From contig RFTA01000007.1 in NCBI GenBank assembly GCA_009923685.1, positions 1 through 14,730 of the forward strand: a stretch of 14,730 nucleotides of DNA, written 5' to 3'. The notes beneath the pieces were generated by a model. That model was not told the DNA's origin. It saw only the letters and a program-made list of their open reading frames with translations, and searched no databases. Positions 1 to 7,017 of the stretch are shown here, piece by piece. This DNA is from Actinomycetota bacterium. GTDB lineage: Bacteria > Actinomycetota > Acidimicrobiia > Acidimicrobiales > Ilumatobacteraceae. Positions within the stretch are counted from its first letter, which is position 1. Each line of letters begins with the position of its first letter. Position numbers and translations under genes: made by a program.

Positions 1-60
1 CATTTCGCCACTCGCCCGAATGGACTACTGACGCTAACAGTTATGCATAGATGTGGGGCG

Positions 61-66
61 TAGAAT
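61..66 (+). promoter_or_regulatory. Candidate -10 element for a leaderless fhaA transcript
   Basis: The hexamer TAGAAT differs from the TATAAT consensus at one position and ends six bases before the ATG at 73. That spacing would start transcription at or next to the A of the ATG, giving a leaderless mRNA, which is common in Actinobacteria. No Shine-Dalgarno sequence precedes the ATG, which fits. I see no convincing -35 hexamer about 17 bp upstream, so this is an inference from one motif and its spacing. Confidence 0.4.
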
Positions 67-72
67 TGATGC

Positions 73-732
73 ATGTTTGCGCGTGCATACGGCTCTGCAA
101 TCAGGCCAATCAACCTTGGTCGCGAACTCTTGGGTCTGATTGATTCAATGGATAAAACGAGCCCAATAAACCCTAATTTCGTGGTGAAATTAAACGCCGA
201 AGATTATGCCGCCTTCGCCGACATCGAAAAACATTTGTTGCGCGAGTTGGCTGAAGCGGCGACCCAATTTGCCGAACAAAACGACTTGACACACAGCGAG
301 CCATTTTCGGTGACCCTCATGGTGGATGACGCCGTCAAGTCAGGTGCCTTCGAGATCGCGAGCGAACCCTCGCCAGAAAAGAATCTCAACACCAAGCAAA
401 TTGATCCAAAACCCACGATGGTTATGCCAGTGATCACCGTTGCACCTATGGTCGAAGCAAAATTGATCTTGAAGACCGGTGAACAAATTGTGCTCGATGG
501 AGACTCGCTCAAAATTGGCCGTCAAGCTTCGTGTCGAATCGTGTTCAACGACAGCAATGTCAGCCGTGAGCACGCCCAAATGCGACGAACTTCAGATGGT
601 TGGAAGATATTGGATTTAGGTAGTACCAACGGCACAAAAATTAACGGCACCAAAATTTCTGACGAGCAATTGCTCGTCAATGGCGACGAAATAAGTTTCG
701 GCACATCAGGTGCGAAGTTCGAGATCTCATGA
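73..732 (+). CDS. fhaA: FhaA-like DUF3662 + FHA domain phosphopeptide-binding protein
   Basis: This 219-residue cytoplasmic adaptor is expected to bind phosphothreonine peptides made by the PknB-type kinase encoded downstream. Residues 1-95 match the DUF3662 domain of FhaA, starting at its usual FARAF-type motif (FARAYGS, 2-8) and continuing through an NPNFVVKLN-type strand. Residues 100-128 are a short linker. Residues 130-219 are an FHA domain with the expected binding-loop residues: GR at 149-150, SREH at 164-167, STNGT at 184-188 and NG at 191-192. It is far shorter than mycobacterial FhaA (about 527 residues) because the long disordered middle is missing. The N-terminal helix that normally precedes FARAF (an LExxVEG-type segment) is also absent, since TAG and TGA stops lie in frame at 61-63 and 67-69. 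The start at 73 is therefore the only ATG keeping the conserved motif. The gene ends in an ATGA overlap with a tiny ORF leading to pstP. Confidence 0.88.
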   Translation: MFARAYGSAIRPINLGRELLGLIDSMDKTSPINPNFVVKLNAEDYAAFADIEKHLLRELAEAATQFAEQNDLTHSEPFSVTLMVDDAVKSGAFEIASEPSPEKNLNTKQIDPKPTMVMPVITVAPMVEAKLILKTGEQIVLDGDSLKIGRQASCRIVFNDSNVSREHAQMRRTSDGWKILDLGSTNGTKINGTKISDEQLLVNGDEISFGTSGAKFEIS

Positions 733-764
733 ATCTCGACCCTGTCAAAAGTTGGCTTGATTAA
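729..764 (+). other. 11-codon ORF bridging fhaA and pstP (possible coupling peptide)
   Basis: An ATG overlapping the fhaA stop (ATGA, 729-732) opens an ORF encoding MNLDPVKSWLD. It ends in TAA at 762-764, sharing its last A with the pstP start (TAATG, 762-766). Both junctions are classic stop-start overlaps, so a ribosome could pass from fhaA through this mini-ORF to pstP, which has no clear Shine-Dalgarno sequence of its own. The peptide resembles nothing I recognise. It may only act as a translational bridge, or be chance or the remnant of a lost gene. Confidence 0.3.
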
Positions 765-1867
765 TGCTGGTTAAATGGGGTGCATCAAGCGACACGGGTA
801 GTTTGCGAGTTCAAAATGAAGACTCGTTTCTTGCACAAGAAAAGATTTTCGTAGTTGCCGACGGCATGGGCGGCCACAATGCAGGCGAGGTGGCCAGCGC
901 GATGGCGATCAAAATGTTGAGTGAAGCGCAAAATGAGGGCATCGCGGATGCCAACCAGCTCGCAAAAATCATCGAGCAGATAAATCTTGCAATTTTTCAG
1001 GCATCTGCGAACCAAACCGATCAGCGTGGTATGGGCACCACGCTTGCGGTATTGGCACTTACGCCAAGCAACAGTTCAAAAGATGTATCTGTGGCGGTTG
1101 CGAACATCGGTGATTCGCGAACTTACCTGTTGCGCAATGATGAATTTCGCCAAGTAAGCGTCGATCATTCTTATGTGCAAGATCTTGTGAGTGAGGGCCT
1201 GATTACTCGTGAAGAGGCACGCACGCACGCACGGCGCAACATTGTCACGCGAGCACTTGGAATAGAGCCAAGCGTCGCTGTCGACACATGGACTCTGCCG
1301 TTGATAAACGGTGATCGATACATCTTGTGCAGTGACGGTTTGGTCGATGAAGTCACCGACGAGGCGATCGAAAAGTGTGTTAAACAGCAGATTGAACCGC
1401 AAAAAGTTGCCGAAGAATTGGTCGCAATCGCCAACGCCAACGGCGGGCGTGACAACATCACGGTGATCGTCGTCGATGTCAAGTCAGATGGCAACAACTT
1501 GATAGAGGCAAGCTCATCACCGACGCGAGTCGCTTCAACCAAGAAATCGACGGTCAAAAAACTTGTGCTGGGCATCGTCGGTGCCGCAATTTTCGTATCG
1601 GCAATCGCATTATTGAGTTCATATTTGCGCAGCGGCTATTTCGTAAAGTATGAAAACGCAAAGCCAGATGCACGAGTTTTGATCTACCGCGGAAAAGACT
1701 TTTTGTGGGTCGGTCCTACTGTCGAGGCCGACAGCACATTGACTCGAAATGACTTGAGCCCAGGCTTGGCAAAAGAGATTCTTGCTCGACCGTCGTTTTC
1801 GTCGTCGGCAGATGCCCAAGATTACGTCAACCAAATTCGCGATGTCGTTGAGCAGGCCAAACCATGA
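764..1867 (+). CDS. pstP: PstP-like membrane-anchored PP2C Ser/Thr phosphatase
   Basis: This PPM/PP2C metal-dependent phosphatase should dephosphorylate the PknB kinase and its substrates at the inner face of the membrane. The catalytic domain (about 1-240) shows the family's metal-binding and core motifs: NED at 18-20, DGMGGH at 33-38, GMGTT at 89-93, NIGDSR at 114-119, CSDGL at 189-193 and GGRDNIT at 227-233. A linker leads to one transmembrane helix at about 267-288. An extracytoplasmic tail of about 75 residues contains the YRGKDFLWVGPT segment seen in actinobacterial PstP proteins. The start at 764 places the KWGASSDTGS strand at the N-terminus as in homologues and shares one base with the preceding mini-ORF stop. 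The 3' end overlaps pknB by four bases (ATGA), indicating coupled kinase and phosphatase synthesis. In the standard cluster rodA and pbpA follow this gene; here they do not. Confidence 0.95.
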   Translation: MLVKWGASSDTGSLRVQNEDSFLAQEKIFVVADGMGGHNAGEVASAMAIKMLSEAQNEGIADANQLAKIIEQINLAIFQASANQTDQRGMGTTLAVLALTPSNSSKDVSVAVANIGDSRTYLLRNDEFRQVSVDHSYVQDLVSEGLITREEARTHARRNIVTRALGIEPSVAVDTWTLPLINGDRYILCSDGLVDEVTDEAIEKCVKQQIEPQKVAEELVAIANANGGRDNITVIVVDVKSDGNNLIEASSSPTRVASTKKSTVKKLVLGIVGAAIFVSAIALLSSYLRSGYFVKYENAKPDARVLIYRGKDFLWVGPTVEADSTLTRNDLSPGLAKEILARPSFSSSADAQDYVNQIRDVVEQAKP

Positions 1868-3813
1868 GCGAAAACAACAGGGCGATTGTCAACGATCGAT
1901 ATGAGATCGGCAAACGCATTGGTCGTGGTGGTATGGCCGAAATTTTTCAGGCCCGCGACATCTTGTTGGATCGCCCTGTTGCAATCAAAGTCTTATTTCC
2001 CGAATTTGCTACCGACCCGGCGTTTGTCGAGAGATTTCGACGCGAGGCCCAGGCTGCCGCGAACCTAAATCATCCCAACATTGTGGGTGTTTATGACTGG
2101 GGCAAGGTCAACAACACCTATTACATCGCCATGGAATATGTCAATGGGCGCACGCTCGCCGACATCCTGAAACAGAGTGGCACCCTGACACCGATGCAAG
2201 TCTGCGATGTAATGAGCGAAGTCGCCGCTGCTTTGATATCTGCGCATCAAAATGGTGTGATTCACCGAGATATAAAACCCGGCAATATTCTCGTCAGTAC
2301 GACAGGCCAAATTAAAGTCGCAGACTTTGGCATCGCGCGTGCACTCGGTGCCGGTGTCGAGCAAGGGCTCACACAAACAGGTGCGGTTATGGGCACCGCA
2401 ACTTATTTTTCACCCGAGCAAGCCCAAGGGGCCCCGACTGACCAACGCAGCGATCTTTATTCACTAGGTGTCGTGATGTATGAAATGCTCAGTGGTGTTG
2501 CGCCGTTCACAGGCGAAAACGCCGTCGCAATTGCCTATAAACAAGTACATGAATATGCCATGCCGCTCGATCAGCGCATGCCCGCGGTGCCGACCGAGGT
2601 CGCTGCGATCGTCGCCAAATGCATGGAGAAGTTGCCCGATGACCGCTACGCGAGCGCCGAACAAGTGCGCGATGATTTACGTCGATTCGTTGAGGGCATG
2701 CCGGTTTTAGCGATGACAGATCGATCGGAGAATGAACGATCGACGAGAGTGCTTCCACAAACAGATATAAACGCCACAACGGTAATTAGCCCGCAAGACG
2801 CCGCGACTGAACTTTTGCCGAAAACTCCGACGAATGCGTCGGTCGCAACCAACTATCCGCCATACGACGACAAAACACCCCAACGCACGGCAGTGTTCGT
2901 CTTCGGTGCGCTCTTGGCTGCGATTGTTTTACTCGCTGGTGGGCTCTTTTTATATCAAACACTCACCCGCAATTCGGCTAATGCATCGATCACAGTGCCC
3001 GATGTACGAAATCTCACGGTCAAACAAGCCAGCGAACAATTGCTCGCATCGGGTTTCACGCCGATTCCTTATGCGGCGACAAAAGAGGGCGTGGGCAATG
3101 ACATTGTCTACTCACAAGATCCACCACCGAGCGTGCTTGCACGCTCAGGTGACCAAATCACGATCACATATAACCCTGCGAGCACGCCAGTTGCTGTGCC
3201 TCTGGTGCGCGGCTTGACTGTAAAAGAAGCAACTGCGCTTTTGGCGCCGCTCGGACTCAAACTTTCGATCAAAGAGGTCGTCAATGACCCGAAAGTGCCC
3301 GAAAATCAGATCATGTCGCAAGAGCCCAAAGTAGATACTCAAGTGCGGTCTGGCTCGGTGATCGACGTGATCGTCTCGGGTGGTCTTGGTCAAACAACCG
3401 TGCCAAACGTGCAAGGTCAAATAGCAACCGCGGCACAACAGTTGTTGCAAACTTCGCCCTATAACTTTGTGGTCACATTGGTCAATGAGGCCAGCCCGAC
3501 CATCGAGCAAGGACGAGTTGTTCGCACCGAGCCCGCTATAGGTGCACAGAGTCCTGCGGGTTCGGCGATTACGGTTTTTGTTTCTTCGGGCAGCAACAAA
3601 GTTGCCGTACCACAAGTTGAAGGCCAGTCAGAGTCAGAAGCGCGTTCGCTTCTATCTGCGGCCGGCTTAACACCAGATGTCAAATACCAAGATGTGCCAA
3701 CAAATGATGCCAACAATGGCAAGGTAATTTCTCAAGGCACAGATGCGGGAACGCTCGTAAGCCCTGGCTTTATTATTCGACTTACCGTCGGTCGCGCGGT
3801 CGCAACGCCTTAA
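1864..3813 (+). CDS. pknB: PknB-like Ser/Thr protein kinase with four PASTA repeats
   Basis: This 649-residue transmembrane kinase is thought to sense muropeptides or lipid II outside the cell and phosphorylate division and wall-synthesis proteins inside. The N-terminal kinase domain (about 12-275) is complete: glycine loop GRGGMAEIF at 20-28, catalytic lysine K42, HRDIKPGN at 134-141, DFG at 154-156 and SPEQA at 183-187. The activation loop has Thr170 and Thr172 in an LTQTGAVMGT context that aligns with autophosphorylated Thr171 and Thr173 of M. tuberculosis PknB. A juxtamembrane linker (about 280-340) leads to a transmembrane helix at about 343-365. Four PASTA repeats follow at roughly 376-437, 443-506, 511-576 and 579-643, as in PknB. 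It overlaps pstP by four bases and is the only kinase here, with no pknA beside it. Its stop lies two bases from the convergent trpG stop, leaving no room for a terminator between them. Confidence 0.96.
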   Translation: MSENNRAIVNDRYEIGKRIGRGGMAEIFQARDILLDRPVAIKVLFPEFATDPAFVERFRREAQAAANLNHPNIVGVYDWGKVNNTYYIAMEYVNGRTLADILKQSGTLTPMQVCDVMSEVAAALISAHQNGVIHRDIKPGNILVSTTGQIKVADFGIARALGAGVEQGLTQTGAVMGTATYFSPEQAQGAPTDQRSDLYSLGVVMYEMLSGVAPFTGENAVAIAYKQVHEYAMPLDQRMPAVPTEVAAIVAKCMEKLPDDRYASAEQVRDDLRRFVEGMPVLAMTDRSENERSTRVLPQTDINATTVISPQDAATELLPKTPTNASVATNYPPYDDKTPQRTAVFVFGALLAAIVLLAGGLFLYQTLTRNSANASITVPDVRNLTVKQASEQLLASGFTPIPYAATKEGVGNDIVYSQDPPPSVLARSGDQITITYNPASTPVAVPLVRGLTVKEATALLAPLGLKLSIKEVVNDPKVPENQIMSQEPKVDTQVRSGSVIDVIVSGGLGQTTVPNVQGQIATAAQQLLQTSPYNFVVTLVNEASPTIEQGRVVRTEPAIGAQSPAGSAITVFVSSGSNKVAVPQVEGQSESEARSLLSAAGLTPDVKYQDVPTNDANNGKVISQGTDAGTLVSPGFIIRLTVGRAVATP

Positions 3814-3815
3814 AA

Positions 3816-4406
3816 TTATTTTCTACAGCGCACCAAAAAATTTTCGATCATTTTGTGTCCGTGATCGGTAAGCACGCTTTCAGGATGAAATTGAACGCCT
3901 TCAATTTCTTGATCGCAATGACGCACACCCATGATCGCTCCGTCTTTAGATGACGCGGTTACGCGCAACATATTTGGCAACGAAGTTGGCTCAATAACAA
4001 GTGAGTGATAACGAGTCGCCTGAATCGGCGAACTAATTTCATTGAACACACCTTCACCAGTGTGATTTATTTCGGAAGTTTTACCATGTTGAAGTTCGGG
4101 TGCGCGAACAATTTTTGCACCAAAAACATGGCCGATCGCCTGATGACCCAAACAAACTCCAAAAATTGGTGCGACACCTGCAAACGCACAGATGGCTTCG
4201 CACAAAATTCCGGCGTCTTGAGGTTGGCCTGGTCCGGGCGAGAGCAGAACCCCGTCGGGCTTTAGACCCAATGCTTCTTCAACAGAAATCTGATCGTTGC
4301 GCACGACGATCGGACAAGCCCCATGTTCGCCCAAATATTGCACGAGGTTGTAGACAAAACTGTCGTAGTTGTCGATCACCAAAATGCGAGGTGCGCTGCT
4401 ATTCAT
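3816..4406 (-). CDS. trpG: Anthranilate / aminodeoxychorismate synthase glutamine amidotransferase subunit
   Basis: This class I glutamine amidotransferase releases ammonia from glutamine for the chorismate-using partner TrpE (tryptophan) or PabB (folate). With one copy near pknB it may be amphibolic, as proposed for similar genes. The 196-residue product has the N-terminal DNYDSF motif (12-17), the oxyanion strand SPGPGQPQDAG (56-66), nucleophile Cys85 in GVCLGHQAIG and catalytic His174 and Glu176 in FHPES. The ATG at 4404-4406 gives the usual length, with ILVIDNYDSF right after a short lead. An upstream in-frame ATG at 4572-4574 would add 56 unrelated residues running through crgA and is rejected. 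The gene is divergent from crgA and convergent with pknB. In M. tuberculosis trpG likewise sits between crgA and pknB, so the order is conserved, although the intervening DUF881 gene (Rv0012) is missing here. Whether it serves tryptophan, folate or both cannot be told from sequence. Confidence 0.93.
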   Translation of the reverse strand: MNSSAPRILVIDNYDSFVYNLVQYLGEHGACPIVVRNDQISVEEALGLKPDGVLLSPGPGQPQDAGILCEAICAFAGVAPIFGVCLGHQAIGHVFGAKIVRAPELQHGKTSEINHTGEGVFNEISSPIQATRYHSLVIEPTSLPNMLRVTASSKDGAIMGVRHCDQEIEGVQFHPESVLTDHGHKMIENFLVRCRK

Positions 4407-4472
4407 TGTCTTCAGCCTGCCTGATATTCGACCAATTACAAAGCAAATTATCCCCCTACACTTAATGAAGTT
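4407..4472. promoter_or_regulatory. Divergent trpG-crgA promoter spacer
   Basis: This 66-bp AT-rich spacer must hold the start signals for trpG (leftward) and crgA (rightward). On the plus strand TACACT at 4457-4462 fits a TAnnnT -10 element and lies ten bases before the crgA ATG, so the crgA leader would be only a few bases long. I could not pick a convincing -10 hexamer for trpG or a -35 on either strand. No Shine-Dalgarno sequence is evident before crgA. Confidence 0.4.
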
Positions 4473-4814
4473 ATGGCAAGCCAAAAGCGTCGCACCGGCG
4501 GTCGGACAACCCCAAAAGGCACAAAGCCTGGGCGTGTTCATGAGACGCATCGTCTCGATACTTCTGACACCCACTCAATGCATGGTCAAAATATCGCTGA
4601 CGCTTCATCGCGCTACACACCACCAACTTTGCGTGAGCAGCGGGTCAGCGCACCGTGGGTGCCTGTGTTGATGTTCTCATTGTTGGGTCTCGGTGCGTTG
4701 GTGATTTTGCTTTACTACCTTGGTTTCGTGCCGGGCGGACGCAACAACTGGTATCTGTTTTCTGGTTTGCTTTCGGTGCTTGGCGGTTTATATACCGCAA
4801 CTAAATTTCACTGA
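4473..4814 (+). CDS. crgA: CrgA-family cell division membrane protein
   Basis: CrgA is a small actinobacterial inner-membrane protein that helps recruit FtsI and other septal components. This 113-residue version has a basic, hydrophilic N-terminus (1-58), an RYTPP motif at 47-51 and two hydrophobic segments: about 62-85, starting PWVPVLMF, and about 92-110, which leads into an ATKFH ending like the ATR/ATK end of the family. The cytoplasmic tail is roughly twice the length I expect for mycobacterial CrgA (93 residues in total). Its position between trpG and the region leading to tRNA-Ala matches the mycobacterial order, which strengthens the call. The downstream gene converges with only six bases between stops. 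Confidence is limited by moderate divergence in a small protein. Confidence 0.8.
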   Translation: MASQKRRTGGRTTPKGTKPGRVHETHRLDTSDTHSMHGQNIADASSRYTPPTLREQRVSAPWVPVLMFSLLGLGALVILLYYLGFVPGGRNNWYLFSGLLSVLGGLYTATKFH

Positions 4815-4827
4815 CGACTTTCAGTCG
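4815..4827. terminator. Short hairpin at the crgA / zinc-ribbon convergent junction
   Basis: CGACT (4815-4819) and AGTCG (4823-4827) form a perfect 5-bp stem around a TTC loop, exactly between two convergent stop codons. No T-tract follows on either strand and the stem is short, so it could be a weak bidirectional terminator or mRNA 3' end structure, or chance. Confidence 0.2.
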
Positions 4828-5078
4828 ATCGGCGCAATTAAATCCATATCTTCTAAGCAATGTTTGGGTGGTGGTGGGTTCTGATCGGGTGCCATCGTCA
4901 TTCGTAATTCAGTGCCACAACTCGAGCAGCGATAACGAACATTGATCCGACGCATTTCGCCTGCCGGGGGTGGCGGCGGAAGCGTTGAAGTCATTCCGCG
5001 CAACATTCCGAGACCGATCTTCCAAATGAAATAGAGCAACGCGAGGCCTAAGCCGAACCAAATTATTGATCCCCACAT
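4821..5078 (-). CDS. Small membrane-anchored zinc-ribbon protein, function unknown
   Basis: This 85-residue protein has one N-terminal transmembrane segment (about 4-24, rich in W, L, I and F) and a proline-rich linker (33-38). A small C-terminal domain carries CSSCG at 51-55 and PPKHC at 70-74. The four candidate zinc ligands are Cys51, Cys54, Cys74 and possibly His73. The pattern resembles small hypothetical proteins that I associate with Acidimicrobiia and other Actinobacteria. The ribbon should face the cytoplasm or periplasm depending on topology; basic residues after the helix (R27 and R43-R44) favour the cytoplasm. It lies 16 bases after the thiolase stop on the same strand, so the two are probably co-transcribed, though a functional link is not obvious. 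No named function is known to me. Confidence 0.75.
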   Translation of the reverse strand: MWGSIIWFGLGLALLYFIWKIGLGMLRGMTSTLPPPPPAGEMRRINVRYRCSSCGTELRMTMAPDQNPPPPKHCLEDMDLIAPID

Positions 5079-5094
5079 ATCGGGTGTGAATTAA

Positions 5095-6264
5095 CTAGCC
5101 GAGGCGTTCGATAATCGTGGCGTTTGCAAGACCGCCACCTTCGCACATTGTCTGCAAACCATAGCGACCACCAGTTCGCTCGAGTTCGTTCAACAATGTC
5201 GTCATCAATCGGGTGCCCGAGGCCCCAAGGGGATGACCGAGCGCGATTGCGCCACCGTTGACATTTACTTTTTCCATATCGGGATGTATTTCTTTCTCCC
5301 ACGCCAAAACGACAGAGGCGAATGCCTCGTTAATTTCGACCAGATCAATGTCGCTGATTTTCAGTCCCGCTCGTTCAAGAACTTTTTTCGTTGCCGGAAT
5401 CGGTGCAGTCAACATATAGCGCGGGTTTTCGGCTGCAAGTGCAAAATTCACGAAACGGGCACGCGGCGTCAAGCCAAGTTGTTTGGCTCGCTCTTCGGAC
5501 ATAATCAGAACCGCGGTAGCGCCGTCGGTAATTTGCGATGAGTTTCCGGCGGTGACTTTGCCCCCGTCTTCTAGCGGGCGATACGCCGGCTTGAGGGTTG
5601 CAAGTTTTTCGAGCGTTGACTCGCGAATGCCTTCGTCGGTCGTCATAACTTTGCCCTCAGAGTCGAGTGTTGGGATGATCTCGTTTTGAAAACGACCTTC
5701 GGCAGTTGCGCGAGCGGCATATGTTTGTGAACGAACGCCATAACGGTCCATGTCTTCGCGACTGATCTTCCACTTCTCTGCGATCAATTCAGCTGAGATG
5801 CCTTGATTAACCAAGCCACCGTCGGCTGCGTATCGCGCCTGAACTGTTTGACCAAATGGAAAGCCGTGTTTACCCTCGGCGATTGAAGAGCCCATCGGCA
5901 CGCGGGTCATCACTTCAACACCAGCGGCAACAACAACGTCGTATGCCCCAGCCATGACACCTTGAGCCGCAAAGTGTGCGGCCTGCTGACTTGAGCCACA
6001 TTGACGGTCGACTGTCGTGCCCGGCACGCTCTCGGGCCAACCGGCTGCGAGTACCGCATTTCTTGCAACATTCAGACTCTGCTCGCCGACTTGCATGACA
6101 CAGCCCATTACGACGTCGTCGATTACAGCTGGATCAATTCCGGTGCGCTCGACAAGCGCCTTCAAACTATGGGCCGACAAATCAACTGGGTGCCAATCTT
6201 TCAGCCGTCCATTTCGCTTGCCGCACGGTGTTCTCACTGCGTCGACGATCACTGCTGTTTTCAT
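5095..6264 (-). CDS. Thiolase family acetyl-CoA C-acyltransferase
   Basis: This enzyme either condenses two acyl-CoA units or cleaves a 3-ketoacyl-CoA, acting in the cytoplasm in fatty-acid or ketone-type metabolism. The 389 residues cover a complete thiolase: Cys89 in DRQCGSS is the acylated nucleophile, NEAF at 312-315 precedes the GHPLGASG motif (343-350, His344), and Cys374 in CEGGGLAN (374-381) is the second catalytic cysteine. Whether it is biosynthetic (AtoB-like) or degradative (FadA-like) cannot be settled from sequence alone; the length and CEGGG ending are common among actinobacterial acetyl-CoA acetyltransferases. The start is well supported by a Shine-Dalgarno AGGAG. It begins 29 bases after the stop of the polysaccharide operon's last gene on the same strand, so read-through is possible. 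Its higher GC (37 G/C in the 60 bases at 5521-5580) sets it apart from that operon. Confidence 0.93.
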   Translation of the reverse strand: MKTAVIVDAVRTPCGKRNGRLKDWHPVDLSAHSLKALVERTGIDPAVIDDVVMGCVMQVGEQSLNVARNAVLAAGWPESVPGTTVDRQCGSSQQAAHFAAQGVMAGAYDVVVAAGVEVMTRVPMGSSIAEGKHGFPFGQTVQARYAADGGLVNQGISAELIAEKWKISREDMDRYGVRSQTYAARATAEGRFQNEIIPTLDSEGKVMTTDEGIRESTLEKLATLKPAYRPLEDGGKVTAGNSSQITDGATAVLIMSEERAKQLGLTPRARFVNFALAAENPRYMLTAPIPATKKVLERAGLKISDIDLVEINEAFASVVLAWEKEIHPDMEKVNVNGGAIALGHPLGASGTRLMTTLLNELERTGGRYGLQTMCEGGGLANATIIERLG

Positions 6265-6270
6265 TTTGTT

Positions 6271-6275
6271 CTCCT
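6271..6275 (-). promoter_or_regulatory. Shine-Dalgarno of the thiolase gene
   Basis: On the minus strand AGGAG lies six bases before the thiolase ATG (6262-6264). It is the clearest ribosome binding site in the window and contrasts with the signal-poor starts of most neighbours. Confidence 0.7.
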
Positions 6276-6293
6276 GTTGCTGAAGTGGTTCTT

Positions 6294-7007
6294 CTAGTCT
6301 GCCCTGCTCGCGACCTTTTCAGGAAGTTGAAAATGAAGCCCAAATGTCGTCACGAAAAGGGCACGGAAAATCAGCAAAACCGCTACCTTGCTTGAGGCTG
6401 ATGATTGACCGTGTTTGCGATCAGAAAACGACGCCGGGATTTCTACGACTTTGTAGTTTCTTCGACCGCAAATAACGAGTGCTTCGAAAGTATCGCCTAG
6501 ATAGTGGCTCGGAAATAACTTAGAAAAATGACCGAGCAGCGGCATGCGGATAAGCCGAAAGCCCGACGAAGAGTCGCTTATACGGGTTTTACATGCACGA
6601 GATGCCACCAGTTTAAGAATCCACATGGCAAATTTTCTCGTTCGTGACACTTTCATCTCAAAAGTATCCATCAAAAATCGACTGCCCAAGACAACATCGG
6701 CGTCGGTCGCGTTTGCACGATCGATCAGATTAAAAATTTCATTGGCGGGGTGCTGACCATCAGCGTCGATCTGAACAACCGCCTCAAAGTTGTGGTGAAC
6801 CGCATAACTAAAGCCACTTTGCAGAGCACCACCAACACCCAAATTCATCGACAGTTCAAGAATTTGTGCCCCGGACGACCTAGCCCGATTTGCGGTGAGA
6901 TCAGAAGAACCATCATCCACCACCAAAACATTGAATCCCAACGAACTGACGTCTTGCACAACCTTAGAAATAGTTTCCTGCTCGTTTAGCGCAGGAATCA
7001 CAACCAA
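6294..7007 (-). CDS. GT2 glycosyltransferase, polyprenyl-phosphate sugar synthase-like
   Basis: This GT-A fold enzyme resembles the dolichol/polyprenyl-phosphate mannosyl- or glucosyltransferase group. Those enzymes load a sugar from a nucleotide donor onto a lipid phosphate at the cytoplasmic face. The 237 residues show the N-terminal VVIPALNE strand (2-9), VVDDGSSD (29-36) for nucleotide binding and DADGQH (81-86) with the metal-binding DxD. A later hydrophobic stretch at about 205-225 may touch the membrane. It is the last gene of the polysaccharide operon, ten bases after the DUF2304 gene, a frequent partner of such GT2 enzymes. The start is uncertain. The reading frame offers only a TTG at 7005-7007, just before the VVIP strand, and no Shine-Dalgarno sequence. 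A nearby ATG at 7010-7012 is out of frame, and one extra base would give the standard MS-LVVIPALNE start, so a one-base indel or a weak TTG start are both possible. Confidence 0.85.
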   Translation of the reverse strand: MVVIPALNEQETISKVVQDVSSLGFNVLVVDDGSSDLTANRARSSGAQILELSMNLGVGGALQSGFSYAVHHNFEAVVQIDADGQHPANEIFNLIDRANATDADVVLGSRFLMDTFEMKVSRTRKFAMWILKLVASRACKTRISDSSSGFRLIRMPLLGHFSKLFPSHYLGDTFEALVICGRRNYKVVEIPASFSDRKHGQSSASSKVAVLLIFRALFVTTFGLHFQLPEKVASRAD

Positions 7008-7017
7008 GACATTCTGA

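Noticed and set aside
1..72. Open reading segments in frames 1 and 3 that might be the end of an upstream gene
   Set aside because: They are only about 15 to 20 codons, touch the window edge and show no recognisable motif, so no gene can be supported.
42..74. TATGCATA palindrome at 42-49 and a second ATGCAT at 69-74 as a possible paired operator before fhaA
   Set aside because: The sites are short, AT-rich self-complementary hexamers expected by chance, with no known regulator assigned.
1217..1232. Four tandem GCAC units inside pstP that could act as a phase-variable repeat
   Set aside because: Only four copies are present, and they encode a segment (EARTHARRN) that aligns with normal PstP sequence, so ordinary codon choice explains it.
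3145..3615. 156-codon minus-strand ORF inside pknB
   Set aside because: It lies opposite the PASTA-repeat coding sequence, is rich in Arg/His/Cys as expected for a shadow frame, and matches no family.
4407..4574. Upstream in-frame ATG extending trpG by 56 residues
   Set aside because: The extension has no family similarity, runs antisense through the start of crgA, and the ATG at 4404-4406 gives the standard amidotransferase N-terminus.
6260..6300. A direct repeat of the tRNA-Ala 3' end marking the far boundary of an island
   Set aside because: Reading this junction by eye shows no copy of the tRNA 3' segment, and no integrase gene is in the window.
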